A stretch of 53,430 bases of DNA from Lacticaseibacillus porcinae (GCF_003946305.1 NZ_RHNS01000021.1:1-53430); one strand, 5' to 3'. Positions 16,959 through 24,918 are shown, counted from the first letter of the stretch. Numbers and translations are program-made. Notes: generated by a model not told the origin, from the sequence alone.

Positions 16959-18098
16959 TTAATCAGAGATCACGTTTTGATCGATCGCTAGGCGGTCACG
17001 TCCAGCATTTTTCGCTAAGTATAAGGCTTGATCTGCGCGGCGGAAGGTGGCAGTCGCGTCGCGGTCTTTGGCATTCGCTTGGGTCATCCCAAAGCTTGCG
17101 GTCAGCTTCAACTCGCCAGCTTGAGTGGTGATCTGCAACTGTCGCATACATTCTAAGGCATCAAGTCCGATTTCACGGGCGCGTTGGCAAGTGGTGTTAG
17201 GTAAGATCACGGCAAATTCTTCACCGCCTGTGCGATACACATGATATTTGGGATCTTGAGTTTGCAACATCGATTCCAACCCTTGGGCCGCAGCTTTTAA
17301 CGCAGCGTTGCCAGCTAAGTGACCATGGGTATCATTAATGGCTTTGAAGTGGTCTAAATCAAAAGTCATGACCCCTAAAGGTTCATCGTTTTTGACTTGG
17401 GTGTAGGCATGGGTGAGGTCGCTTTGAAACATTGCCCAGTTGCGAACACCACTTAAGGCGTCAAATTGCGTTTCGTGGGTCAACCGCGCCATCACTTGTT
17501 CAGAGCTGCGCTGCGAGCGGCCATTGAAGAAAATCACCAAAATCGCGATCACAAAGGCGATGTAATTGGAAATCAAGATATGCAACGCCGGTCGCCAAAC
17601 TAACCAGATCCCGACCCAAGCGGCGGCATCGACGACTAGCGGTGGCAAGGCGAACAACCAAGGATTGTCAGGGGACCAGTTTTTAGCGTAGTGACTTTCG
17701 AAAAACAGCGCTGAGCCAATGACCATAAACACCATCCACATGGCGATCGTCATGATGCCAGTACCGGCGAAAGTGATGCCGGCGATGATTTTCAAAATGG
17801 CAAACGCCCAAAAGCTATCGATCATTAAATCACTGTACATCATGATCAACAATTGTAAATTGATCAATAACCAATAGATCTCCATGCCTTGTTGATTGGC
17901 AGCGATATTGATGATGCGCAAGGCGACCAACAATAAACTGATCGCGATCACTAAAGGAATAGCTTGTTGAAATTGGCCGACGGTATGGATCCCGGCAGCA
18001 CGTTTATCGGAATAACTCTCCAATAATCCGAATAAAACGGTAAAGCCGAGCCCGCCGAGTAAGGTGAAGACGATCACCGTTAAGACTTGTGCAACCAT
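16959..18098 (-). CDS. Membrane GGDEF protein (probable diguanylate cyclase), copy 2
   Basis: The 379-aa protein has the same length and layout as its downstream paralogue: an N-terminal membrane region with about six helices, then a GGDEF domain with GGEEF at 291-295 and 'MTFDLDHFKAINDTHGHLAGN'. The strings 'GSALFFESHYAKNWSPDNPW' and 'RLTHETQFDALSGVRNWAMF' are shared by both copies, and the membrane parts differ more. An RxxD I-site is also missing (DPKY). The start is the ATG at 18098 after AGGAGGAGC. Separate terminators suggest different expression for the two sensors. Confidence 0.88.
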   Translation of the reverse strand: MVAQVLTVIVFTLLGGLGFTVLFGLLESYSDKRAAGIHTVGQFQQAIPLVIAISLLLVALRIINIAANQQGMEIYWLLINLQLLIMMYSDLMIDSFWAFAILKIIAGITFAGTGIMTIAMWMVFMVIGSALFFESHYAKNWSPDNPWLFALPPLVVDAAAWVGIWLVWRPALHILISNYIAFVIAILVIFFNGRSQRSSEQVMARLTHETQFDALSGVRNWAMFQSDLTHAYTQVKNDEPLGVMTFDLDHFKAINDTHGHLAGNAALKAAAQGLESMLQTQDPKYHVYRTGGEEFAVILPNTTCQRAREIGLDALECMRQLQITTQAGELKLTASFGMTQANAKDRDATATFRRADQALYLAKNAGRDRLAIDQNVISD

Positions 18099-18321
18099 GG
18101 AAGCTCCTCCTACTTTTCTATATAATAGCGTACTCAAATTTATTCATCGACGCAAGCATTTATGACACAATATCGACGAAATGATGACAAATATTACTCA
18201 GTTTTATAATTTTGACAATTGAATGGTGGACGGTGAGTTTGAAGTCGTGATGATATTCAGTTCACTGCTTACCATTGACGGTGTTTTGACACCCACCTTG
18301 TCTGAGTTTGGATCAAATAAT

Positions 18322-18350
18322 TTGACAAAGGATGTATTGTCAGGTATTCT
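18322..18350 (+). promoter_or_regulatory. Promoter of the AbiF-associated RNA
   Basis: A perfect TTGACA (18322-18327) and TATTCT (18345-18350) are spaced by 17 bp, placing a start near 18357. Confidence 0.75.
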
Positions 18351-18355
18351 GAACT

Positions 18356-18419
18356 TACGTCAAGTCCCCGGCACCGCATCCAAGCGGCAGACATGTTCTG
18401 AGGTCGGGCTTTTTTTTTG
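18356..18419 (+). ncRNA. Small structured RNA before the Abi gene (AbiF-RNA-like)
   Basis: A transcript from about 18357 would hold stem AAGTCC/GGGCTT (18362-18367 with 18407-18412, one wobble), stem CCGC/GCGG (18374-18377 with 18384-18387) and stem CAGA/TCTG (18388-18391 with 18397-18400), then nine T. It resembles the described RNA motif found upstream of AbiF/Abi_2 genes, thought to act as an RNA partner of the protein. The assignment is from memory of position and style. The T tract would terminate most transcripts just before the gene. Confidence 0.6.
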
Positions 18420-18449
18420 CTTAAAATCGCAATGAAAAGGGTGATCGTG

Positions 18450-19382
18450 ATGACGACTTGGCTTGAACCAATGTATTTGACCCCGATGCAACAATATCTG
18501 AAATTTGCAGAGCGAGGCATGCATTTCAAAACCACAAACCGCGCTGATGATATTAAACGAATTTCTGTGATCGGTTATTATAAATTAAAGGAATATGCTT
18601 ATGCGATGTCAGCATATGACCAATACGGAAACTTGTTTTATCAAAATACGCGTTTTACCAACGTTGTGAACAAGTATTATCGTGATCGCCGACTTAAACT
18701 AGCATTGTTTAATGGGATTGAAGAAATTGAGCCATACCTTGTGAGTACCATCGTTTCCGTTTTAGGGAAGCGGTATGGTGCGTTTGGATATTGGCATGTT
18801 AAAAGTTGGTCGGATCGCGCTATCCAATTATCACGAGTTGAACGATTTGAACAAAAGTTTCACCGTGATGTGTTGAGAGGGACCCGCTATTCCACGCTGG
18901 ATGATCTCACGATTCAATCGGGTCTGAACTTATCACCTAAAGGCGGATTTCCTACGATTTGGTTACTTGGTGATTTTATTACGTTTGGAACAGCGGTCAC
19001 AATTCTACAAATGATGTCGATCAAAAACCGTCGTAGCGTGGCAAAACGCTTTGGCTGCACTGCGGATGAATTGGTGTCATGGGTGCGATTGTTGAATTTT
19101 ATTCGCAATTGATGTGCCCATAATCATGATTTAATTGACCTCCGATTAGAAACGATGCCATTAATGCCGAAATCGATTCGGTCGAGATTAGCCATTGAAA
19201 ATGGATCAGTTAGCCATCGCATTGCCCTGGTATTACTCATCTTTTCCAAACTTATGCGGTCGGTAGATGCTAGATTCGACTTTTACAAGCTTAATTCAGC
19301 GGTTTTCGATTTTTTCAAAGATGCCAATTTTAATGTGGAGCGAATTGGATTCAAGAACTGGGCACAAATGAGGTTGCCGTAA
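18450..19382 (+). pseudogene. abiF: Abi_2/AbiF-like abortive-infection gene with in-frame TGA
   Basis: The frame from ATG 18450 encodes Abi_2-type sequence: 'MQQYLKFAERGMHF', 'RISVIGYYKLKEYAYAM' and 'ALFNGIEEIEPYLVSTIVSV'. It stops at TGA 19110-19112 (codon 221) after LLNFIRN. The same frame continues without a break as CAHNHDLIDLRLETMP... to 19382, restoring the family pattern RNxCAHxxxL and a normal length of about 310 residues. The Rx4H motif (R219, H224), typical of HEPN ribonucleases, is split by the TGA. The gene is therefore either inactivated or expressed at low level by read-through. The start ATG follows AAGGG. A structured RNA with its own promoter precedes it. Confidence 0.8.
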
Positions 19383-19427
19383 TGTGGCATGAACCATTAG
19401 CGTTTCGCTATTTCCTTGCGGGTGATG

Positions 19428-19456
19428 TTGTGTTTCGACGTAAAATAAGGTATGGT
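19428..19456 (+). promoter_or_regulatory. Probable promoter of rlmCD
   Basis: TTGTGT (19428-19433) and TATGGT (19451-19456) with a 17-bp spacer, 45 bp before the start. Confidence 0.5.
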
Positions 19457-19500
19457 CAAGTGTACGCAACAATTGCACGGATATATAAGGAGAAATAAAT

Positions 19501-20859
19501 TTGGCTAAAACGCCGGTAGTAAAAAATCAAGAACTCACTGTCAACATTGAAGACCTGACTTACGAAGGGATGGGGGTCGCTAAAGTCGACGGCTATCCAC
19601 TGTTTGTCGATGGGGCTTTGCCAGGGGAAAAAGTCGTTGCCCACATCACCAAAGCGGAAAAGAAATTCGCTTTTGCTCGCATGACTGAGCTGCTTGAAGC
19701 TTCACCTGATCGGGTGGAACCAAAAGCCAAAGCTTACGCGCAAACTGGGATCGCACCATTGCAACACTTGGCCTACCCAGCACAATTGAAATTTAAACAA
19801 CAACAAGTGGCAAACTTATTCAAAAAGGCGAAACTCGATATCGAGGTCAAGCCAACCCTTGGCATGGCCCAACCATACGGCTACCGCAACAAAGCCCAGA
19901 TCCCAGTACGGATGGTCAACGGCGTATTGACCACTGGTTTTTACAAACGTCGCAGCCATGAGTTGTTGCCATTAGAAGATTTCTATATTCAAGATCCTGA
20001 AATCGATAAAGCGGTTTTGGTGGTGCGGGACTTATTGCGGAAATACCAAATTCCCGCTTACAACGAAACGGATAACTCTGGCGTCATTCGCCATATCGTG
20101 GTGCGCCGCGGCTACTTCTCGCATCAATTGATGATCGTGTTAGTCACGAACACTTGGGCCATCGACCACTTAGAAGACATCGTTAAAGGCTTGACTGAAG
20201 CCTTACCTGAACTTGCCAGCTTGATGTTGAACTTGAACAATCGTAAAACCAATGTCATCCTTGGGAAAAAGACCCGCACCTTGTTTGGTCATGACTACTT
20301 AGAAGACAAGCTGCTCGGCTCGACCTTCCGGATCAGCCCGCTATCTTTCTACCAAGTCAACCCACAACAAACTGAAGTCTTGTATCAACAAGCCATTGAT
20401 GCCGCAGATTTAAAAGGCAACGAAACGGTCATCGATGCTTATTCTGGTATCGGGACGATCTCCTTGTCCATGGCCAAGCATGCTAAGCGCGTTTTAGGTG
20501 TCGAAGTGGTACCAGAAGCGGTGCATGACGCCAAAGTTAACGCCTCGCTTAACAGCATCAAAAACGCCGAATTCGTCGTCGGCAAAGCAGAAGATGTGAT
20601 GACCAACTGGGCAGAAGAAGGCTTACACGCTGATGTGTTGATGGTCGATCCCCCACGCAAAGGCTTGGCACCAGAATTCACCGCTGCAGTTGGGAAAATG
20701 TTACCAGATAAAGTAGTTTATGTTTCCTGCAACCCAGCGACCTTAGCCCGTGATATCGCGGCACTGCAAGAATTTGGTTATACTGCTAAGTCTAACCAAC
20801 CTGTGGATATGTTCCCACAAACGACTTCCATCGAATCTGTGACGGTATTGACGAAGTAA
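19501..20859 (+). CDS. rlmCD: 23S rRNA (uracil-C5)-methyltransferase, RlmCD/RumA type
   Basis: The 452-aa enzyme uses S-adenosylmethionine to make 5-methyluridine in 23S rRNA. It has an N-terminal TRAM domain (about 1-65: 'QELTVNIEDLTYEGMGVAKV', 'ALPGEKVVAHI'), a central region, and a C-terminal methyltransferase with 'VIDAYSGIGTISLSMA', 'MVDPPRKGL' and the nucleophile motif SCNPATLARDI. The 4Fe-4S cysteines of RumA are missing: the stretch around 76-90 reads KAKAYAQTGIAPLQH. The start is TTG after AAGGAG. Family members may instead modify tRNA, so the exact base is not certain. Confidence 0.9.
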   Translation: MAKTPVVKNQELTVNIEDLTYEGMGVAKVDGYPLFVDGALPGEKVVAHITKAEKKFAFARMTELLEASPDRVEPKAKAYAQTGIAPLQHLAYPAQLKFKQQQVANLFKKAKLDIEVKPTLGMAQPYGYRNKAQIPVRMVNGVLTTGFYKRRSHELLPLEDFYIQDPEIDKAVLVVRDLLRKYQIPAYNETDNSGVIRHIVVRRGYFSHQLMIVLVTNTWAIDHLEDIVKGLTEALPELASLMLNLNNRKTNVILGKKTRTLFGHDYLEDKLLGSTFRISPLSFYQVNPQQTEVLYQQAIDAADLKGNETVIDAYSGIGTISLSMAKHAKRVLGVEVVPEAVHDAKVNASLNSIKNAEFVVGKAEDVMTNWAEEGLHADVLMVDPPRKGLAPEFTAAVGKMLPDKVVYVSCNPATLARDIAALQEFGYTAKSNQPVDMFPQTTSIESVTVLTK

Positions 20860-20864
20860 AATGA

Positions 20865-20898
20865 AATGCCGCTTGACGTTTTGTCAGGCGGCATTTTT
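20865..20898 (+). terminator. Terminator of rlmCD
   Basis: A 13-bp stem AATGCCGCTTGAC/GTCAGGCGGCATT (one G-T pair) with a GTTTT loop, then T5. Confidence 0.9.
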
Positions 20899-20918
20899 GT
20901 CGACTCGAAATCATCAAA

Positions 20919-20955
20919 CGCGGCCCAACCTCCATATTCAAAGGTTGGGCCGCGT
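20919..20955 (-). terminator. Stem-loop after the aldo/keto reductase gene
   Basis: ACGCGGCCCAACCT (20919-20932) pairs perfectly with AGGTTGGGCCGCGT (20942-20955). The minus-strand T tract is weak (TTTGATGATTT), but position fits a terminator. Confidence 0.65.
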
Positions 20956-20962
20956 GATGTCG

Positions 20963-21811
20963 TTAGCGTTGGGTTTTGTTATGCGCGCCATCTGGTGAAA
21001 AGTCTGGCATCGCGTTCAGTGTGGCCATGTCAGCATCAGAAATTTCAAAGTCAAGTTGGGTGTTGGCTTGAATGTGCGCGGCGCTGGTGGCTTTGGGCAG
21101 TGGTAACACGCCATTTTGTAAGACGAAACGTAAGGCGAGTTGGGCAACTGATACGTCATATTTTTCAGCGAAAGGCCGCAAATCTGCGTTGTCGAGCAAA
21201 CCACCGGTTGCAAGTGGTGAATAAGCTTCCACTAAAATGTCGTTTTTCTGGGCGAAGCCGGCGTTGATGGGTTCAGTCGCACCGATGTAATATTGAATCT
21301 GGTCGACAGCAGGCTTGAAGTCGCCGTGATCAAGCAAGTTCGCGAGGTCATGGTCATCGAAGTTTGACACGCCGATGGCTCGTGCTTGATGATCATCATA
21401 GAAGCGTTGCATCATATCCCACGCCACCAAGTTCTGCTTGTCATAGCGAACGCCAGCCATTGACCATGGCCATGGCGCATGGATCAAATATAAATCGACA
21501 TATGGCATATCCAAGTTATCAAGCGAGCGGTTGAAGGCGTCTTCCACGCCGACGCGGTCTTTAATTTGGGCCGGGAGCTTGGTGGTGACGAACAATTCAT
21601 CACGGGGAATGCCGGAGTTGGCGATCGCTTTGCCGACGGACTTTTCGTTGCCGTAAACTAAAGCGGTGTCGATGTGGCGGTAGCCTGCTTCTAGCGCTTC
21701 GCTGACTGCACGGTAGGCGACATCACCGTTAGGGATCTGCCAAGTGCCGAAGCCGACTTTAGGGATCTTGATCCCGTTGTTTAAAGTATAAGTGTCTGTC
21801 AAAATGCTCAT
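20963..21811 (-). CDS. Aldo/keto reductase
   Basis: The 282-aa TIM-barrel oxidoreductase reduces aldehydes or ketones with NADPH. Catalytic residues are in place: Asp in 'YRHIDTALVYGNE', the Tyr of the same segment, Lys in 'FVTTKLP', and His in 'LYLIHAPWP'. Cofactor-binding blocks 'AIGVSNFDDHDL', 'DQIQYYIG' and 'LPLPKATSAAHIQAN' follow. The family relation is to the 2,5-diketogluconate reductase group; the substrate is unknown. GGAGGC precedes the ATG. It is divergent from the nitroreductase gene, which is also redox-related. Confidence 0.9.
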   Translation of the reverse strand: MSILTDTYTLNNGIKIPKVGFGTWQIPNGDVAYRAVSEALEAGYRHIDTALVYGNEKSVGKAIANSGIPRDELFVTTKLPAQIKDRVGVEDAFNRSLDNLDMPYVDLYLIHAPWPWSMAGVRYDKQNLVAWDMMQRFYDDHQARAIGVSNFDDHDLANLLDHGDFKPAVDQIQYYIGATEPINAGFAQKNDILVEAYSPLATGGLLDNADLRPFAEKYDVSVAQLALRFVLQNGVLPLPKATSAAHIQANTQLDFEISDADMATLNAMPDFSPDGAHNKTQR

Positions 21812-21948
21812 TTTTCTGCCTCCGTTTTCGTGATAAGCTTACCAAAAGTTCGCGGCAATTCCAAGCTAAAACGTGTTAAACTGAAAGCGAATACGTTGAC
21901 AATTAGTAGATGCCATCAGCTATCACGCCACGAACGGAGGTTATCATC

Positions 21949-22467
21949 ATGGAATTATCAGAAGTTTTATTACTAAGGCATGCGCAACGGGCGTACACTG
22001 GCGAAAAAGTCACCGACGCGCAGTTGGAAGCCATTTTACAAGCAGGGGAGCTCGCACCAGTGGCCCTAGGTCAGTTTGAAAAATATCATTTGACGGTGAT
22101 CGACAATCCAGCAATTCTAGACGCCATCGAATCTGCCACTGCGACACTGTTTCATCGCCACGGTGGCAAAATGCTTTATGGCGCACCGACATTTGTTTTA
22201 GTCTCCGCTCAAGGTGAACAAAATGCTGATTTCTCAAGTGCTGCGATCATTGCCCATAACCTCGCGTTAAAAGCCGTCGATGAAGGGGTGGGGTTCTGTT
22301 ACATCTGGGGAGCAGTCGCTGCGATCAACCAAACACCATCAGTGATCGCGAAGTTGCAGCTACCTGAAGGATTCAAGCCGGTGTGCGGGGTGACGCTAGG
22401 ACAAATCGCCACACCTTATGTTGAAAAAGATACCGATCCCAACCGCATCGGCATCACCCGCTTATAA
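21949..22467 (+). CDS. Nitroreductase-family FMN oxidoreductase
   Basis: The 172-aa protein is short for the family. It shows 'LLRHAQRAYTGEKVTDAQLE' (the R-S/A-R/Y FMN-binding entry), 'ILQAGELAPVALGQFEKYHL', 'AAIIAHNLALKAVDEGVGFCYIWG', and a C-terminal 'GFKPVCGVTLGQ'. It should bind FMN and use NAD(P)H to reduce nitro compounds, quinones or flavins. The start is the ATG at 21949 after GGAGG; an upstream ATG in frame has no ribosome site. It is divergent from the aldo/keto reductase, and the 137-bp gap should hold both promoters. Confidence 0.85.
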   Translation: MELSEVLLLRHAQRAYTGEKVTDAQLEAILQAGELAPVALGQFEKYHLTVIDNPAILDAIESATATLFHRHGGKMLYGAPTFVLVSAQGEQNADFSSAAIIAHNLALKAVDEGVGFCYIWGAVAAINQTPSVIAKLQLPEGFKPVCGVTLGQIATPYVEKDTDPNRIGITRL

Positions 22468-22471
22468 AGTA

Positions 22472-22507
22472 AAACGCGCTCGTCTCAGTTGACGAACGCG
22501 TTTTTTT
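22472..22507 (+). terminator. Terminator of the nitroreductase gene
   Basis: A stem of 12 bp with one C-A mismatch (AACGCGCTCGTC/GACGAACGCGTT) is followed by T7. Confidence 0.8.
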
Positions 22508-22575
22508 ATAGAATTAAATAACGAATTAAATATTCTGATATAAATGTTTGGGGCCACTTTTTGAGGCAAAATCTT

Positions 22576-22998
22576 GGTATGATTTCTCTAAGCAGAAAAG
22601 TGAACAGAGCGGTGACCTTTCAGTACTGGATGCTTATGAAACCTGTGGCAGAAACGAAATCTAGGAAAGGAGTGTCACTGACGTATGTCAGCCTGTAACG
22701 AGCAAGCTCGAACAGTCTGATCATCTATGTCGATGGCTGTTGTAACAGCCATAGTCGTGATCCAACAATGTGACCATTCAAGTTCTATAACCGAGTGGAT
22801 TCAAGCATTGGCGGCGTTGCTTGCGTCAGACTTCTCAAAAGTCGAAACGAAAAAACGGCAAGAAAAAATCGCGCTGAGATACTTTGGCTAGTATGCGCGA
22901 TTAGTCATTAACTATTAATTGTGCTGAAAGTTGCCGGTTTGAAAACTGCCTGCTGAGGAGAAACTTTCCGGCGTGGTGTTGACGCACCGCGTTTTTTC
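22576..22998 (+). ncRNA. Candidate structured non-coding RNA of about 410 nt
   Basis: This ~500-bp gap has no convincing gene but a dense series of hairpins in one orientation. An extended -10 (TTGGTATGAT, 22574-22583) could start a transcript near 22590, and a terminator stem with T6 (22972-22997) ends it. Between them are CTGAC/GTCAG (22678-22691), CTGT..CGAG/CTCG..ACAG (22693-22715), GATCA..ATGGCTGTT/AACAGCCAT..TGATC (22719-22762), CAAGCA/TGCTTG (22802-22823), GACTT/AAGTC (22829-22843), AATCGCGC..ATAC/GTAT..GCGCGATT (22867-22902) and GAAAGTT/AACTTTC (22926-22968). It does not look like tmRNA, RNase P RNA, 6S or SRP RNA by their conserved strings. A 54-codon ORF (22727-22891) overlaps but lacks a ribosome site. 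Confidence 0.5.
22972..22997 (+). terminator. Terminator of the candidate RNA
   Basis: CGTGGTG (22972-22978) pairs with CACCGCG (22985-22991), one T-G pair, followed by T6. Confidence 0.7.
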
Positions 22999-23036
22999 TA
23001 TGGCTTAATTTTAATATGGCCACTTAGATAAGACAA

Positions 23037-23429
23037 CTATTTAATAACGTTTGGCGCGTGCCGCAGTTTCATTTCCCGCAAATTACGCTCTTGTTTGAGT
23101 TTGCGGATCAGCGATACCATCACTTTTTGACTGGGGTAAAATTGCATGTTCTCTGGTCGCGTGGCCTGCCAATCTAATTCACCGTATTTACCGGCCAAGC
23201 GCTTCAAATCTCGGGCCGTGAAGCCGAGTTGATCGGCCAGTGCCCACATCACTGTGGCTTGTTTTTGATTGAAGCGATGCAGCCGGCGCCCATAACAAAA
23301 TTCTCCGATTTGAAACGGCAACCAGCACACTAATGCCACCCAAGATGCGGTGCCTGGCTTGAAGATCGCCCAAAGCATGATGCCACCCATCACCACGCCG
23401 CTGAGATAATACACATAGCGATATTTCAT
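23037..23429 (-). CDS. Small membrane protein, unknown function
   Basis: I do not recognise this 130-aa protein. The first ~50 residues hold two closely spaced hydrophobic helices ('YYLSGVVMGGIMLWAIF' and 'WVALVCWLPFQIGEFCYG'). The rest is basic and soluble, with segments 'ATVMWALADQLGFTARDLKRL' and 'SQKVMVSLIRKLKQERNL', and probably faces the cytoplasm. The ATG at 23429 lies 8 nt after GGGAGG; an adjacent ATG at 23432 is also possible. It stands alone between the candidate RNA and a large palindrome. Confidence 0.7.
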   Translation of the reverse strand: MKYRYVYYLSGVVMGGIMLWAIFKPGTASWVALVCWLPFQIGEFCYGRRLHRFNQKQATVMWALADQLGFTARDLKRLAGKYGELDWQATRPENMQFYPSQKVMVSLIRKLKQERNLREMKLRHAPNVIK

Positions 23430-23516
23430 CATTGCGTCCTCCCATCCCATTACCCACGCTCAATATAAGCCTGTTTCAAGGATGAGGCAACGAACAAAAT
23501 TGTCACTTTGCCCATT

Positions 23517-23549
23517 AAAAAAGTCGCAGCCTTGGTGGCTGCGACTTTT
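23517..23549 (-). terminator. Terminator after the MFS gene region
   Basis: A 13-bp perfect stem AAAAGTCGCAGCC/GGCTGCGACTTTT with a TTGGT loop and A/T tracts on both sides. On the minus strand it ends MFS transcription. Confidence 0.8.
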
Positions 23550-23553
23550 CGTC

Positions 23554-23665
23554 GTGTCATTCACCGCAACGCCCAGGCGCCTAAGTCATCATGAATCTGA
23601 TCTGAAGTGCAAGATCAGATTCATGATGAGCTTAAGCTTTGGGCTAAGCCCGCGGTGAATGACAC
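23554..23665. repeat. 112-bp composite palindrome
   Basis: The outer arms GTGTCATTCACCGC (23554-23567) and GCGGTGAATGACAC (23652-23665) are perfectly complementary. So are inner arms of 18 bp (23586-23603 and 23612-23629), with partial pairing between (GCCCA/TGGGC). The structure is far longer than a terminator and resembles a MITE or large REP. No target-site duplication is obvious. Confidence 0.6.
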
Positions 23666-23669
23666 CGGG

Positions 23670-24902
23670 TTAAGCTTTCCCAGTGCGCAGTTGCGGTTCC
23701 GTGAACCACAACATCAAGAAGTTGATCAACAACAAGCAAGCAGTGGCAATGAAGACCACGTTATAGTTGAAGATCCCAGCTAAAGTCCCACCGAGCAAGG
23801 CACCGAACATGTTACCAAGCGCCTGAAAGGACTGGTTCCATGAGAAAATGGCGGAAGTGGCGGTGACTGGAGAGTTTTTCGTTAACAAAGTTTGAATGGT
23901 AGGGAACAACGCACCATCAGAGATCCCGACTAACAACCGCAAGATCCCTAAGCTGATGACACCAGGGACAAAACCTTGGGGGATGTAAACCAATACCGCA
24001 AATAAGTAGCCTGCCACAAGGACTTTCCCACTACCGTGACGGTCGCCGTATTCACCAAGTCTAGGTGCGGCGATGATGTTGGAAATACCAGGTAATGCAG
24101 CGATGATCCCAGCGACTAAGGCGAAGGCCCCATGACCGTGCATCAACTCTTTAACGTATAATGACACGATCGGTGCGATCGAGGCGTTCCCAAGTTGCAC
24201 GAACAAGGTGGAAAACAGTAACACGATGATCAACTTCGGATTAGCGAATTGCGACAGTAGTCCGCGCAGTAAGCCTTTTTGATGGGCTTCTTTGGGGCGC
24301 GGTGGGATCGGGACGAAATCTTCTTTCACGAAAAAGGCAGACATGATCCCAGTGAGCAACAACAAACCGCTGGTGATGAAGAAAGTGTCGCGAATGGAGA
24401 AGAATTGTGCCAGCGCGCCACCGATGATCGGCCCCATCAGCATGCCAGAAGTCGAACCTGTAACTAACGTACCTAATGCTTTCCCAGCGTTGGAGCGTGG
24501 GGTTTGACTCGCGATCAAGGCTTGGGCGTTAGAAATGTAACCAGAAAACAAGCCTTGTAAAGCCCGCAACGCGATCAATTCCCAAACGTTAGTGACCAGC
24601 CCCATTAAAAACATTGCCACTGCCATCCCAAACGCTGCGCGGATCAACATGATCTTGCGGCCTTTTTTATCGGCAAGGGCGCCCCACATCGGACTGACGA
24701 TCGCCGTGACTAAGAACGTCGCTGCGTAAACTAATCCTGAGTAAAATGAAACTTCTGCTTTAGTAAAGTCGCCTAACTCGCCAACATACAGCGACATAAA
24801 CGGCATGATCTCTGAAAAGGCGATCCCTGCCACGAAAGTACAGCCCCATAAAATCGTAAGGTTGCGCCGCCATGGCGACTTTTGACGTTGTGCTTCGTCC
24901 AA
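23670..24902 (-). CDS. MFS drug:H+ antiporter-like exporter (DHA1, 12 TM)
   Basis: The 410-aa protein has 12 hydrophobic helices. The MFS motif A is present between TM2 and TM3 as 'GALADKKGRKIMLI' and its repeat in the second half as 'GEYGDRHGSGKVLV'. The TM5 region 'GSTSGMLMGPIIGGALAQ' matches the antiporter motif C (GxxxGPxxGG) of drug exporters. It most resembles the PmrA/multidrug group; the substrate is unknown. The start is TTG at 24902 after AAAGGAG. Just upstream lies a terminator hairpin and a leader frame, which suggests attenuation. Confidence 0.88.
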   Translation of the reverse strand: MDEAQRQKSPWRRNLTILWGCTFVAGIAFSEIMPFMSLYVGELGDFTKAEVSFYSGLVYAATFLVTAIVSPMWGALADKKGRKIMLIRAAFGMAVAMFLMGLVTNVWELIALRALQGLFSGYISNAQALIASQTPRSNAGKALGTLVTGSTSGMLMGPIIGGALAQFFSIRDTFFITSGLLLLTGIMSAFFVKEDFVPIPPRPKEAHQKGLLRGLLSQFANPKLIIVLLFSTLFVQLGNASIAPIVSLYVKELMHGHGAFALVAGIIAALPGISNIIAAPRLGEYGDRHGSGKVLVAGYLFAVLVYIPQGFVPGVISLGILRLLVGISDGALFPTIQTLLTKNSPVTATSAIFSWNQSFQALGNMFGALLGGTLAGIFNYNVVFIATACLLLINFLMLWFTEPQLRTGKA

Positions 24903-24918
24903 AATGATACTCCTTTCC

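Noticed and set aside
19110-19112. TGA in the Abi gene as a selenocysteine codon
   Set aside because: No selenocysteine insertion structure is evident, the family does not use selenocysteine, and lactobacilli are not known for the pathway. A nonsense mutation or read-through is simpler.
22727-22891. A 54-codon frame inside the structured RNA (MSMAVVTAIVVIQQ...)
   Set aside because: It has no ribosome site, its start lies in a hairpin arm, and an open frame this long is expected by chance. Kept only as an alternative explanation of the region.
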